64,000 nucleotides of DNA from an uncultured Planctomycetota bacterium. GTDB lineage: Bacteria > Planctomycetota > Phycisphaerae > SM23-33. Positions 1 to 8,771 of this stretch are shown piece after piece. Position 1 is the stretch's first letter, and each line of letters starts with the position of its first letter. The stretch is taken from positions 237,627 through 301,626 of the forward strand of contig CAITIS010000057.1 in NCBI GenBank assembly GCA_903892515.1, written 5' to 3'. Under the pieces are notes generated by a model, which ran no database searches, had not been told where the DNA came from, and saw nothing but the letters and a program-made list of their open reading frames with translations. Made by a program: the position numbers and the translations under genes.

Positions 1-417
1 CACTGGCTGCTGGCGGCGCTGCACGAGCGCGGCGTGAAGTTGTACCTGGCCAGCGGCACGGATCAGCAGGACGTGCTGGCTGAAGCCGAGTCGCTGGGGT
101 ACGCCCGCTACTTTGAAGGGCGCATCTTCGGCGCGGTCGGCGACATTCGCGTCGAGGCCAAGGCCGTAGTGCTGAAGAAGATCTTCGAGGAGCATCATCT
201 CAGCGGACCCGAGGTGGTCACCTTCGGCGACGGGCCGGTGGAGATTCGCCAGACGCGCAAACGCGGCGGTTTCGCGGTGGGCGTGGCCAGCGACGAGATC
301 CGCCGCTTCGGCATGAACTCATCCAAGCGAACCCGACTCATCCGCGCCGGGGCCGATCTGGTCGTGCCCGACTTCAGCCAGCTGGATCAACTTCTAGGGG
401 CCTTGAGACTGGAGTAG
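1..417 (+). CDS. HAD-superfamily hydrolase, C-terminal part
   Basis: The reading frame is open from the first base, so the N-terminus lies outside the window; 138 codons precede the TAG stop. The visible part looks like the C-terminal half of a phosphoglycolate-phosphatase-type HAD enzyme. LASGTD near residue 17 fits HAD motif II (S/T after a beta strand), K54 or K59 could be the motif III lysine, and the FGDG segment near residue 75 fits motif IV, although the usual second aspartate is replaced by PVE. The nucleophile motif DxDxT is not visible because of the truncation. The substrate cannot be told from this fragment. The stop codon is followed directly by a palindromic repeat element. Confidence 0.75.
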   Translation, partial: HWLLAALHERGVKLYLASGTDQQDVLAEAESLGYARYFEGRIFGAVGDIRVEAKAVVLKKIFEEHHLSGPEVVTFGDGPVEIRQTRKRGGFAVGVASDEIRRFGMNSSKRTRLIRAGADLVVPDFSQLDQLLGALRLE

Positions 418-545
418 AACCGGTTTCACAAGCGGTTTGACCCGTGGCACAGCCGCCCTCGGCTGTGGTCTTTGCGGCCCGATCGACGTCTTCTGGCGCG
501 GCTCACGCCCGACTGCAAGCCGTGAGACGGTGATGAACCAGTTCT
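418..545 (+). repeat. Dispersed palindromic element, family B, copy 1
   Basis: About 128 bp with two hairpins separated by a conserved non-palindromic core. The first hairpin is CACAGCCG/CGGCTGTG with a CCCT loop. The core reads TTGCGGCCC and then a CGACGTCTTCT-like stretch. The second hairpin in this copy is degenerate. The same element recurs at 12085-12212 (inverted) and 24906-25071. It begins immediately after the stop codon of the upstream gene. Confidence 0.8.
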
Positions 546-568
546 GGGCAACCTCGTTCGGTGCAGCC

Positions 569-1543
569 TCACATGTCGGCTGCTTGCTTCACCAACTCGG
601 CGTACAGCGCCGGCAGGGTTTGGCGATGTTCGCCGCGGACGTAGAAGCTCCGGCCGCCATCGGCGACGGTGCGGACGAGGATCGTCTTGAATGGCCGGTA
701 ATAATACGCCGGCTCGCTCATGGGCGGGGTGTGGCTCAGGTCATCAGGCAGGCCCACGATGTCGAAAACGGCCGTCGTGAAGTCAGTGATCGACCGGCCC
801 GCCCGCGCCGCAACGTTGCGCGACATTGACAAGGCCTTGAGATACACTTCGGGGCCCATGATGGCCGAGCCGAAGCACAGCAGCGCCCCGCCTTGCAGCC
901 TTTCTACGAGCTGGGCGAAGATCAGGAAGTCGCGGTAGCTGCATGCGCCGGCGGCAGCGGCGTCGAAGTTTGGATGTTCGTGGATAATGTCATAGCCGAT
1001 GCCCACGTGCACCGTGACGGGCACATTGGTTGCATACGCCGCCGCCAGCACGCTCAGGTCGCGATGCGGGTACTGCCCGCCGGCGATTTCCCGGCCCATC
1101 GCTTCGCCATAGCCCAGCCCCTCGCCCGCGGCCTGATGAATGACGTCATTGATGCGTCCAGTCTCGCGCCACAGCCCGAACTGGCCTTGGCGAATGTACT
1201 TGGCGACGCTCTCGCTGGTAGCGCCCTGCAGGGCCAGCTCGAAGTCGTGAATGACCCCCGCGCCGTTCAGGGCGATGCCATCCACCCAGCCCCGGCGGAT
1301 CAGCTCGATGACGTAGCGGCTGAGCCCTTCTTTGATGACGTGCGCGCCCATCATCAAGATGACGCTGGCCCGGCCGCGGCTGGCGAGGATCTGCCGCGAC
1401 AACTCCGGCAGGGCCTGGTGCGCGAATTTGGACGCCGGCGCATCGGGCGGCAGGATGTCATCCAGATGGACGATGTTCTCCCGCTGGGCCAGGGGCTTTA
1501 GCGACAGTCGCGAGACGTCGAAGGTCGGGTATTTCGATGGCAT
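569..1543 (-). CDS. Deoxyhypusine-synthase-like protein
   Basis: A 324-residue cytosolic protein without signal peptide. Segments such as GAHVIKEGLSRYVIELI (residues 67-83), NGAGVIHDFELAL (about 93-105) and FGSAIMGPEVYLKAL (about 224-238) match a bacterial family I recall as deoxyhypusine-synthase-like and often left as hypothetical in planctomycetes. Bacteria lack eIF5A, so true deoxyhypusine synthesis is unlikely; a spermidine- or NAD-dependent reaction such as homospermidine formation is possible, but nothing here shows it. The ATG is preceded by AAAGGTG at a good distance. The gene faces away from the ABC-F gene, with 168 bp between them. The family assignment rests on memory of conserved segments and is only moderately certain. 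Confidence 0.55.
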   Translation of the reverse strand: MPSKYPTFDVSRLSLKPLAQRENIVHLDDILPPDAPASKFAHQALPELSRQILASRGRASVILMMGAHVIKEGLSRYVIELIRRGWVDGIALNGAGVIHDFELALQGATSESVAKYIRQGQFGLWRETGRINDVIHQAAGEGLGYGEAMGREIAGGQYPHRDLSVLAAAYATNVPVTVHVGIGYDIIHEHPNFDAAAAGACSYRDFLIFAQLVERLQGGALLCFGSAIMGPEVYLKALSMSRNVAARAGRSITDFTTAVFDIVGLPDDLSHTPPMSEPAYYYRPFKTILVRTVADGGRSFYVRGEHRQTLPALYAELVKQAADM

Positions 1544-1711
1544 CGGGATTCACCTTTCACGCAGCGATCACACCGAAACAGGTTACAGCGGCCGAGGGCG
1601 AAACGACAGGGAGAATCGCGCCGGCCGTTCGCGCGGGGACCGTTCTGTGATATTGTTACTGGTTTGTACCTGGCCTGGCCGGGGCAAGTAGGAATCAATG
1701 AGCTGTAAGAC

Positions 1712-3631
1712 ATGGCTTTAATCAATTTACGCAACGTCAACGGCGGCTATGGTGGCGAGCCGGTGCTGGAAGGCATTGACCTTCAGATCGAACTGGGCGA
1801 GCGGATCGCGCTGGTCGGCCGGAACGGCTCGGGCAAGAGCACGCTGCTCAAGCTCCTCACCGCCCAGATGGCGCCCGAGACCGGCGAGATCACTCGCCAG
1901 ATCGGCCTGCGCGTCACCAACCTGAGCCAGGAAGTCCCTCAGGGCTTGCAGGGCAGCGTGTACGACGCGGTGGCCAGCGGCCTGGGCGAGGTGGGCTCAT
2001 CACTGGCGCGGTATCACCAGGTGAGCCGACTGGCCGAACTGGAAGCCGGCCATGCCCACCTTGACGAGATGCACGAATTGCAGCACGTGCTGGACGCGCA
2101 CTCGGCCTGGCCGATGCACCAGCAGATCGTGGCGGTGCTGTCCAAGATGAGCCTGCCCGGCGACGACGTGTGCGAGCAACTATCGGCCGGCATGAAGCGG
2201 CGCGTGCTGCTGGCCCGGGCGCTGGTCAGCCAGCCCGATTTGCTCCTGCTGGATGAACCGACCAACCACCTCGACCTCCAGGCCATCCTCTGGCTGGAAG
2301 ATTTTTTGATGGGCTACCCCGGCACGCTGCTGTTCGTGACGCACGACCGGGCGTTCCTGCAGCGGGTTTCCACGCGCATCCTGGAGATCGACCGCGGGGG
2401 CCTGAACAGCTGGCTGTGCGACTATGCGACGTTCGTGCAGCGTAAGGCCGCCCAACTTGAGGCCGAAGCCCACGAGACCCATGTCTTCGACAAGAAGCTC
2501 CAGCAGGAAGAGGAGTGGGAGCGGCAGGGTGTCAAGGCGCGCCGGGCTCGCAACGAAGGCCGGCGGCGGGCGCTGGCGGAGATGCGCGAGCAGCGGCAGG
2601 ACCGCAAGGAAGTGCAAGGCGCCGCCAAGCTGCAAGTGCAGAACGCCGCGCCGTCGGGCCGGCTGGTGATTGAGACTAAGAAGGCCGGCTTCGCCTACGG
2701 CCAGAACGTCATCGTGGCGGGCCTCACCACGCGGATCATGCGCGGGGACAAGATCGGCATCATCGGGCCTAACGGCTCGGGCAAGAGCACGCTGCTCAAG
2801 CTGCTGCTGGGCGAATTGGCGCCCCAGCATGGCAGCGTTCGCCAGGGCACGCGGCTGGAGGTGGCGTACTTCGACCAGCTTCACGCCCAGTTGGATGAAA
2901 CGCTGACAGTGCAGCAGAACATCGCGGGCAACCAGCAGATGATCGACGTCAATGGCCAGAGCCGCCACGTGCTGGGCTACTTGCAGGACTTTCTGTTCTC
3001 CTCGGATCGGGCACGCAGCCCGATAACGGACCTTTCGGGCGGCGAGCGCAACCGGCTGCTGCTGGCCAAGCTCATGACCAGGCCATCGAACCTGCTGGTG
3101 CTGGACGAGCCGACCAACGATCTGGACGCCGAGACGCTGGAGGTGCTCGAAGACCTGCTGGTGGAATATCCCGGCACGGTGCTGATGGTCAGCCACGACC
3201 GGGCGTTCCTCAACAACGTCGTGACCAGCGTGCTGGTGCTGGAAGGCGAGGGCAGGATCGGTGAGTACGTCGGTGGCTATGACGACTGGGTGCGGCAGCG
3301 ATCGGCCGCCCAGGCCCGGGCCGCCGAAGAGGACAAGCCGCGTCGGGACGAAAAGAGCAAGGCAGGCAGCCCGCCGACGAAATCTCCCGATGCTGCCCCG
3401 GCCAAGAAGAAGCTGTCCTTCAAGGAGCGGCGCGAGCTGGAGGCCTTGCCCGGCCAGATCGAAACGCTGGAGACCCGGCAGCAGGAGTTGCATCAGATCA
3501 TGTCTGACCCGAACTTCTATAAGAAGCTGCCTGCCGAGATGGCCCGCTTGGCCGCCGAGTTGGAGACCACTCAGACGGAGCTGGCTAGGCTGTTTGCCCG
3601 CTGGGAAGAACTGGAAGCCCGCCTGGCCTGA
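1712..3631 (+). CDS. uup: ABC-F family ATPase, Uup-like
   Basis: A 639-residue soluble protein with two ABC ATPase domains and no membrane segments. The first domain has Walker A GRNGSGKST at residues 36-44, the signature LSAGMKRR near residue 158 and Walker B LLLLDEPTNHLDL. The second has GPNGSGKST near residue 352, signature LSGGERNR and LLVLDEPTNDLDA. The linker between them (about residues 245-300) is highly charged and fits the ABC-F P-site tRNA interaction motif. The last 75 residues form a coiled coil starting KKKLSFKERRELEAL, as in the Uup C-terminal domain that binds DNA and ribosomes. ABC-F proteins act on the ribosome rather than as transporters. Length and domain order are typical. 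The ribosome binding site is weak. Confidence 0.92.
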   Translation: MALINLRNVNGGYGGEPVLEGIDLQIELGERIALVGRNGSGKSTLLKLLTAQMAPETGEITRQIGLRVTNLSQEVPQGLQGSVYDAVASGLGEVGSSLARYHQVSRLAELEAGHAHLDEMHELQHVLDAHSAWPMHQQIVAVLSKMSLPGDDVCEQLSAGMKRRVLLARALVSQPDLLLLDEPTNHLDLQAILWLEDFLMGYPGTLLFVTHDRAFLQRVSTRILEIDRGGLNSWLCDYATFVQRKAAQLEAEAHETHVFDKKLQQEEEWERQGVKARRARNEGRRRALAEMREQRQDRKEVQGAAKLQVQNAAPSGRLVIETKKAGFAYGQNVIVAGLTTRIMRGDKIGIIGPNGSGKSTLLKLLLGELAPQHGSVRQGTRLEVAYFDQLHAQLDETLTVQQNIAGNQQMIDVNGQSRHVLGYLQDFLFSSDRARSPITDLSGGERNRLLLAKLMTRPSNLLVLDEPTNDLDAETLEVLEDLLVEYPGTVLMVSHDRAFLNNVVTSVLVLEGEGRIGEYVGGYDDWVRQRSAAQARAAEEDKPRRDEKSKAGSPPTKSPDAAPAKKKLSFKERRELEALPGQIETLETRQQELHQIMSDPNFYKKLPAEMARLAAELETTQTELARLFARWEELEARLA

Positions 3632-3787
3632 TGGCGCAATCGCCCCCGGCGGTAGCGGCGTTGGGTCCGCAGCCAGGCGTGCATCTGCCTCTGCGAGTAT
3701 ATACCATGTGTCTATGCGCACTTGCGTCCTCTCATGCCGGTCGGTAACGTTCGGGCGCAGGTTCTGGGCCTGCCCAAGGAGACACAG

Positions 3788-4966
3788 ATGAATTCTCCAC
3801 GACGTATCGCGCTAATGGTGGGCGGGCACACCACCTTTGGGCGCGGAATCATCCGCGGCGTGGTCCAGTATTGCCAGGAGCACGGGCCATGGGACATTCA
3901 CATCGAGAGTTCTCAGACGCGGGACAATCTGGTCAGGCTTGGCCACATGGTGGCGCAGTGGAAACCGGCGGGCGTTGTGGCCGAGATATGGACGCGGGAA
4001 CAGCTGCACGTCATGCAGGCGTATAGTGTTCCGGTCGTGGAGATCAGCGGCTCGTGGGAGAGTGGGGACGTGGCGAACCTGCACCTGGTGCATTCCGACA
4101 ACCAGGCCGTGGGGCAGCTGGCCGCCAGGCACCTGCTGGAACGAGGCCTGAAGTATTTCGCCTACTACGGAAGATCGTACCTGCTGCATTCCCAGCAGCG
4201 TAAGGCCAGCTTCGTCGCTGAACTGGCCAAGGCCGGCTTTGGTTGCCAAACGCGCGACATCTCCAGGCCCAACACCATCAAACTCCGCGAAGAAGAGCAT
4301 CTCATCAAGTGGCTACGCGCACTGAATACGCCCGTCGGGCTCATGTGCTACTACGACAGTGCGGCCAATGACGTGGTGCATGCCTGCCGCCGAGCGGCCA
4401 TTCGCATCCCCGAAGATGTCGCCCTGGTGGGCGTGGGCAATGACGATTTTGTCTGCGATATCGCCGCGGTGCCGATCAGCAGCGTGGACCTGTCGCCGAT
4501 CCGCACGGGGTACGTGGCGGCCTCGCTCATTGCCAGCCTGGGTAACGGGCGCAAGCCGCCGAAGAAGCCAATTCTGATCGAACCGGTCGGGCTGGTGGTG
4601 CGGCAGTCTTCCGACATTCGGTTCACCCCCAACCAGTACGTGGCCGACGCGATTCGGTACATACAGGAACACGCCTGCTCGCCCATTACCATCGCCGACG
4701 TGCTCGAGCACGTCCCCATCTCGCGCCGCTGGATGGAGACGCACTTCAAGTCGCTGCTGGGGCGGACGCCCGAAGATCACCTGTACCACGTTCGCGTGGA
4801 GATGGCCAAGCGGTTGTTGCTGGAGACGGATCTGTCGCTGGAGACGATCGCCTTGCGGACGGGATTCAAAGGCGCGCCGATCTTCTCCACTATCTTCCTG
4901 CGCAAGACGGGGCATCGCCCCGGCGCCTACCGCCGAGAATTCCGCCAGGGCGGCCAACGCGCCTAG
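3788..4966 (+). CDS. XylR-type transcriptional regulator (sugar-sensor plus AraC HTH)
   Basis: A 392-residue regulator. The N-terminal two thirds (residues 5-275) resemble a LacI/PBP-type sugar-binding domain, with GRGIIRGV near the start and VALVGVGNDDFVCDIAAVPISS around residues 214-235. The C-terminal 105 residues form an AraC-type helix-turn-helix: SPITIADVLEHVPISRRWME, then LSLETIALRTGFKGAPIFS and a TGHRPGAYRR end. This architecture is that of E. coli XylR, a sugar-responsive activator. The ATG at 3788 is preferred over an upstream in-frame start because AAGGAG lies five or six bases before it. The effector sugar is unknown. It lies upstream of the secreted-protein cassettes, but no operator can be linked to it. 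Confidence 0.9.
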   Translation: MNSPRRIALMVGGHTTFGRGIIRGVVQYCQEHGPWDIHIESSQTRDNLVRLGHMVAQWKPAGVVAEIWTREQLHVMQAYSVPVVEISGSWESGDVANLHLVHSDNQAVGQLAARHLLERGLKYFAYYGRSYLLHSQQRKASFVAELAKAGFGCQTRDISRPNTIKLREEEHLIKWLRALNTPVGLMCYYDSAANDVVHACRRAAIRIPEDVALVGVGNDDFVCDIAAVPISSVDLSPIRTGYVAASLIASLGNGRKPPKKPILIEPVGLVVRQSSDIRFTPNQYVADAIRYIQEHACSPITIADVLEHVPISRRWMETHFKSLLGRTPEDHLYHVRVEMAKRLLLETDLSLETIALRTGFKGAPIFSTIFLRKTGHRPGAYRREFRQGGQRA

Positions 4967-5206
4967 TTCAATTCACGGCCGGAGAATACCCGCTGGAGCA
5001 TGGCACGCCCGAATTCGCACAGCCGTATTTGATTTGCGTTGTCGCGAATTGACCGCATGGCATAACCATATACACTACCTATAACGCGAGCACGGGAGCG
5101 GCAGGGCTGACGTTTCAAAGAGCCAGTCACGACAACCTTGCCCCTCGCTGAGCAGAGAGCCTTACGGGCAATGAAGCGTTTGAGCCTACTAAAAAGGAGA
5201 GGACAC

Positions 5207-6487
5207 ATGAGAGGGTTACACGCTGCACTTGTGGCAGTTGCAATGGTACTGGCGGCAGGGCCGTTTGCCTCCGCTCTTACGGTGTCGTGGGATGGTGGCG
5301 CCGGCACCAGCAATTGGTCGGATGCCACGAACTGGAGCAACGACATAGTGCCCACTGCCAGCACTGACGTCGTGATCGACGACAACGCGCCGGCCAGCAT
5401 CCTTACGGGCGCAAACAACTCCAACGCCCGGAGCATCACGATAACGAAGACCTCAGATTTCAAGATCGCCAAGGGCGCCGCCGGCATGTTTTTGAACCTG
5501 AGTTCAAATACTCCCCTGATCTACAACCCAGGCAACGCCAGCACCTTCACCTTCGATTCGAGCTTGACGTACTTCTGGCAGGCCACGGGCTTCAACAACC
5601 CCGTCTACGAGATTGACGGCCAGGCCACGTTCCTCTTCTCGGGTTCGACGTTTGTGCCCATAAACGGCGCAGGCGCAGGCACCTCCATGACCAAGACCGG
5701 CACCGGCACGATGCGATTCCCCGGTTCTGATTACATGCCTGTAGCCATCAACGTTTCCGCGGGCACGATGATCGACGGCATGTACAGCTTCAGCATCACC
5801 AAGACGAACGCTTGCCTGGGACCGTCAACACGGGGCCAGACCATAACGGTGAGTGTCGCTCCCAACGCGACTTTCAAGTTTGACGGAAACGCCGCCTTCA
5901 TGGACACCAACGCGCCCATCAACAGCGGCACAACCTTGGCCAACGGCATTCTGGCCAATTTCGCCGGCGGCGGTATGGTGCAACTGGCCGGCTCGAACCA
6001 CACGCTTACAGACTGCGGCGCCAGCTTCTCTCCCGGCGCTTCGGATGCGAACGGCACGGGCATTCTGAGTTTCCAGGGCAATGTGACCTTCGGGTTGGTG
6101 AGCACGTACGTATCCTGCGTCAACGCCGGCACGGCCGGCAAGGCTTGCTCGCTGAACATCGACATCGCCGCCGGCGGCATCGGCATGACCCCGGGCGTCG
6201 ACTTCGACCAACTGGCTGTCTCGGGCACGGTCACGACCATTAACAACTGTGACCTCATCGTTGATGGCATCGGCGCGGTGGCCGGCAACAGCTACACATT
6301 CCTGACATCGGGCAACAGCCTGGCGTCGGCCGCATTCAAGAGCGTCACGGTGAATAACACGAGCCTGCCGTACACGGTGGCTCCGATTGGAAGTGGCCTG
6401 GGCTACCAGATCAGCTTTACCCCCGAGCCGGCGACGATGTCCCTGCTCGTGCTGGGCGGCCTGGCCATGCTGAAACGTAAGTCGTAG
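5207..6487 (+). CDS. Secreted beta-strand protein with PEP-CTERM tail (cassette 1, first gene)
   Basis: A 426-residue exported protein. It has a signal peptide (MRGLHAALV... ending ...FASA) and then WDGGAGTSNWSDATNW, the pattern at the start of autotransporter-associated beta-strand type PEP-CTERM proteins. The body is rich in G, T, N and S and poor in K and C. It ends with PEPATMSLL, a short hydrophobic helix and KRKS, a PEP-CTERM sorting signal handled by an exosortase. The start is chosen because AAGGAGAGG lies seven bases before the ATG. The gene is a paralogue of the one at 8772-10073; their last 120 residues are nearly identical. It is followed after 104 bp, with a conserved hairpin between, by a beta-helix gene. 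No enzymatic motif is visible; a structural or adhesive role is an inference. Confidence 0.85.
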   Translation: MRGLHAALVAVAMVLAAGPFASALTVSWDGGAGTSNWSDATNWSNDIVPTASTDVVIDDNAPASILTGANNSNARSITITKTSDFKIAKGAAGMFLNLSSNTPLIYNPGNASTFTFDSSLTYFWQATGFNNPVYEIDGQATFLFSGSTFVPINGAGAGTSMTKTGTGTMRFPGSDYMPVAINVSAGTMIDGMYSFSITKTNACLGPSTRGQTITVSVAPNATFKFDGNAAFMDTNAPINSGTTLANGILANFAGGGMVQLAGSNHTLTDCGASFSPGASDANGTGILSFQGNVTFGLVSTYVSCVNAGTAGKACSLNIDIAAGGIGMTPGVDFDQLAVSGTVTTINNCDLIVDGIGAVAGNSYTFLTSGNSLASAAFKSVTVNNTSLPYTVAPIGSGLGYQISFTPEPATMSLLVLGGLAMLKRKS

Positions 6488-6527
6488 GAAAAGCCTCGCG
6501 ATCCCGGCTCGGCAGCGCTCGGACATG

Positions 6528-6563
6528 GGAACGTCGGCAGGCAGTTGAGTCTGCCGGCGTTCC
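6528..6563 (+). promoter_or_regulatory. Conserved intergenic hairpin, copy 1
   Basis: A 13-bp stem (arms 6528-6540 and 6551-6563) with one T-G wobble and a 10-base loop lies between the two genes of cassette 1. The equivalent hairpin at 10115-10158 in cassette 2 has paired changes that keep the stem, so the RNA structure rather than the sequence appears conserved. No T-run follows, so a simple terminator is less likely than attenuation, RNA processing or mRNA stabilisation. Confidence 0.75.
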
Positions 6564-6591
6564 TCATAGGGACAACAAGTAGGAGTATCGT

Positions 6592-8334
6592 ATGGGCAAG
6601 CTCTCGTTGCTTCTGGGTGTGTTCGTAGTGGTGGCCGCTGCCACGGTGGCGTTGGCCGGTGACATAACGATTTCGACCAACACGCTCTGGTCGGGCACGG
6701 TCACTATCGACGGCACGGTGACGGTGAACTCCACTGCCGCCATTACCGTTCAGCCGGGCACGATCATCAACTTCGTCGGCGCTGGCAACATCAAGTTCAG
6801 CCGCGGCGGGCTGTTCTCGGCCCAGGGCACAGCGGCTGCGCCCATCCAGTTCGTGGGCACCCAGACCGGCAACATCACCGGCAACCTGACCGGCATGACG
6901 CTCAGCAACTGCGTCGTCACGGGCATGGGCACGGTGACGGGCACGACGCACAACAGTTGGATGTACGTCAACCCCGGCGCCTCCGGGTTTTCCATGAACA
7001 GTTGCACCGTCAGCAACAGCGGCCCCATGTCCACGATGAACAGCGCCAACAGCGGCCCGCAATCAATCACCAATTGCGACCTGAACAGCACAGGCAGCTG
7101 GGCGCTCATGTCCACAGTCGGCTCGGCCATCACCTTTGCCAGCAACAAGGCCCAGGGCATCAGTTTCCGGGCCTATACCAATAACACGTCCGATATCAGT
7201 CACAACGTCATCATTAACGGCACCCTGTGGGCGGATGGCGGGGCCGCACCGGCCAATATCGCGGTTCACGACAACTACATCCACGACCCAAATCCCAACA
7301 GTTACCCCAGTGGGCAATACGGCATTGAGTCGACGAACGGCCAAGTTTACAACAACATCATTCGCGGCACCAATTGGGGCATGTCTCCGATCGGCGGACA
7401 CGTGTACAACAACGTGCTGGAGGCCGGCGACGGCATTCACGAGCAGTCGGGCGACCTTATGGACGGAGCCGTGTTTGAGCGTAACATCATCGTGGGGGCC
7501 TCCATGGGCGCGTGCATGACCGGCGCCTCGTACCTCGGCAGCAATGTTGTGTTCCGCAACAACACCATCGACATGCGTGGCGTGGCGGGCACGACCTCCT
7601 CCGCCTGTATCTATCTCAACCACTTGCCCACTTCCCGGGCTACCGGCATGAACATCCGCAACAACCTGTTTCTGCGAACCGGCCGGATCACCGACGGAAA
7701 GCCCTACGCTGACACGATCGGCTACGTGGACTACAACTGCTGGGCCGGCCAGGCCACCGACGGCTACCCCGGGACATCGACGCGTTTTTCGCAGATTTCC
7801 ATCACCGGCAAGGTCGAGGGCGATGACGGCTTCGGCATGCACGACACTATTCTGCCGACGCTGGCCCAGGGCTACAACCCGGCCAGCCTAGTGCAAAACG
7901 CCAGCTTCGTCGATCCCTACAGCGACGCGGACATGCTGGCCGGCACGTATACGTGCGCCCAGTTGCTGGACTCGTATCGGCAGGCGTACACGCCGGTGGC
8001 GGGTTCGGCCCTCATCAACGCCGGCAGCCCGACCGACGCGTCCGACCCGGCCGTCACCTACGGCCAGGTGGACATCGGCGCGGTCGAAGTGGCCCTGCTG
8101 CCGGGCGACACCGACATGGACCGCAAAGTGACCTTCGCCGATTACATCGTCCTGGAACGCAACTTCGGCGCGAGCAACGCCACCTGGGCCATGGGCGACT
8201 TCAACGGCGATGGCAGGGTGACCTTCGCTGACTACGTCATTCTCGAAGGCGGCTTCGGCAAGAGCGTGCCCGAACCGATGACGCTCTTGGTGCTGGTCGT
8301 GAGCATGTTGGCCGGGCCAAAGCGGAAGTTGTGA
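6592..8334 (+). CDS. Secreted right-handed beta-helix protein with dockerin and PEP-CTERM (cassette 1, second gene)
   Basis: A 580-residue exported protein. A signal peptide (MGKLSLLLGVFVVV... ending VALAG) precedes repeated short strands such as NNTIDM, NNLFLR and HDNYIHDP, typical of parallel beta-helix repeats of the pectate-lyase/NosD kind. Around residues 503-560 lies a type I dockerin pair with two calcium-loop segments, GDTDMDRKVTFADY and GDFNGDGRVTFADY, each followed by a helix ending in NFG or GFG. A PEP motif and a weak hydrophobic tail ending in KRKL follow directly. AGGAG lies seven bases before the ATG. It is a paralogue of the gene at 10191-11960. Beta-helix proteins of this type often bind or cleave polysaccharide, but no catalytic residues can be assigned. 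Confidence 0.85.
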   Translation: MGKLSLLLGVFVVVAAATVALAGDITISTNTLWSGTVTIDGTVTVNSTAAITVQPGTIINFVGAGNIKFSRGGLFSAQGTAAAPIQFVGTQTGNITGNLTGMTLSNCVVTGMGTVTGTTHNSWMYVNPGASGFSMNSCTVSNSGPMSTMNSANSGPQSITNCDLNSTGSWALMSTVGSAITFASNKAQGISFRAYTNNTSDISHNVIINGTLWADGGAAPANIAVHDNYIHDPNPNSYPSGQYGIESTNGQVYNNIIRGTNWGMSPIGGHVYNNVLEAGDGIHEQSGDLMDGAVFERNIIVGASMGACMTGASYLGSNVVFRNNTIDMRGVAGTTSSACIYLNHLPTSRATGMNIRNNLFLRTGRITDGKPYADTIGYVDYNCWAGQATDGYPGTSTRFSQISITGKVEGDDGFGMHDTILPTLAQGYNPASLVQNASFVDPYSDADMLAGTYTCAQLLDSYRQAYTPVAGSALINAGSPTDASDPAVTYGQVDIGAVEVALLPGDTDMDRKVTFADYIVLERNFGASNATWAMGDFNGDGRVTFADYVILEGGFGKSVPEPMTLLVLVVSMLAGPKRKL

Positions 8335-8771
8335 GCAGTGCGGAAACGCGCCAATAACCCTTGCGCATCCGCGATATGCATTTGCGCGATATACGCCTTG
8401 CCATATCAGACAAAGGGGAGATAATAGCGACACAGTCAGGAGAGGGCATTTCGTGGGTGGGCATCGGCCTGCCAGGAGGCGGCGTCTGCGGCGCGTCAGT
8501 GTGACTTGTGTTTGACACGCTGGAGGGTTGACCTCATTTCCACGGATCCGAACTCCTCTGTGACGTGAGCCAGTTTTCTGGCATTGCTTGCTTGCCGACA
8601 TTTTCGGGAAGCAGCTGGCGCCAGGAGGCGTGTGCACATCAAATAAGAACCAATGTGCGAGGGCAACGGGCGGTGGAGGCGCCGCGCTTCTTCTTGTCGC
8701 GGCCTCTGCTTCGTAGGCAGGGGCGAAGCGCTACGAGACTACACGCAATTCAAGCCTAAAGGAGGCGACTT
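8335..8771 (+). other. Gene-free spacer between the two secreted-protein cassettes
   Basis: 437 bp without a credible gene. A TTGACA occurs around 8512, but no convincing -10 element is seen at the right distance. The last 20 bases hold the strong ribosome binding site AAAGGAGGCG for the next gene. A promoter for cassette 2 probably lies here, but I cannot place it. Confidence 0.6.

Noticed and set aside
437-829. Plus-strand open frame of 130 codons near the window start
   Set aside because: It starts within a palindromic repeat and runs antisense to the deoxyhypusine-synthase-like gene; the peptide TRGTAALGCGLCGP recurs at other copies of the same repeat.
2180-3721. Minus-strand open frame of 513 codons across the uup gene
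   Set aside because: It is a mirror of a conserved ABC-F gene and has no motif of its own.
6528-6563. The hairpin between the first two secreted-protein genes taken as a simple terminator
   Set aside because: No T-run follows in this copy, and the next gene has no evident promoter in the 28 bp after it, so read-through or processing is more likely.
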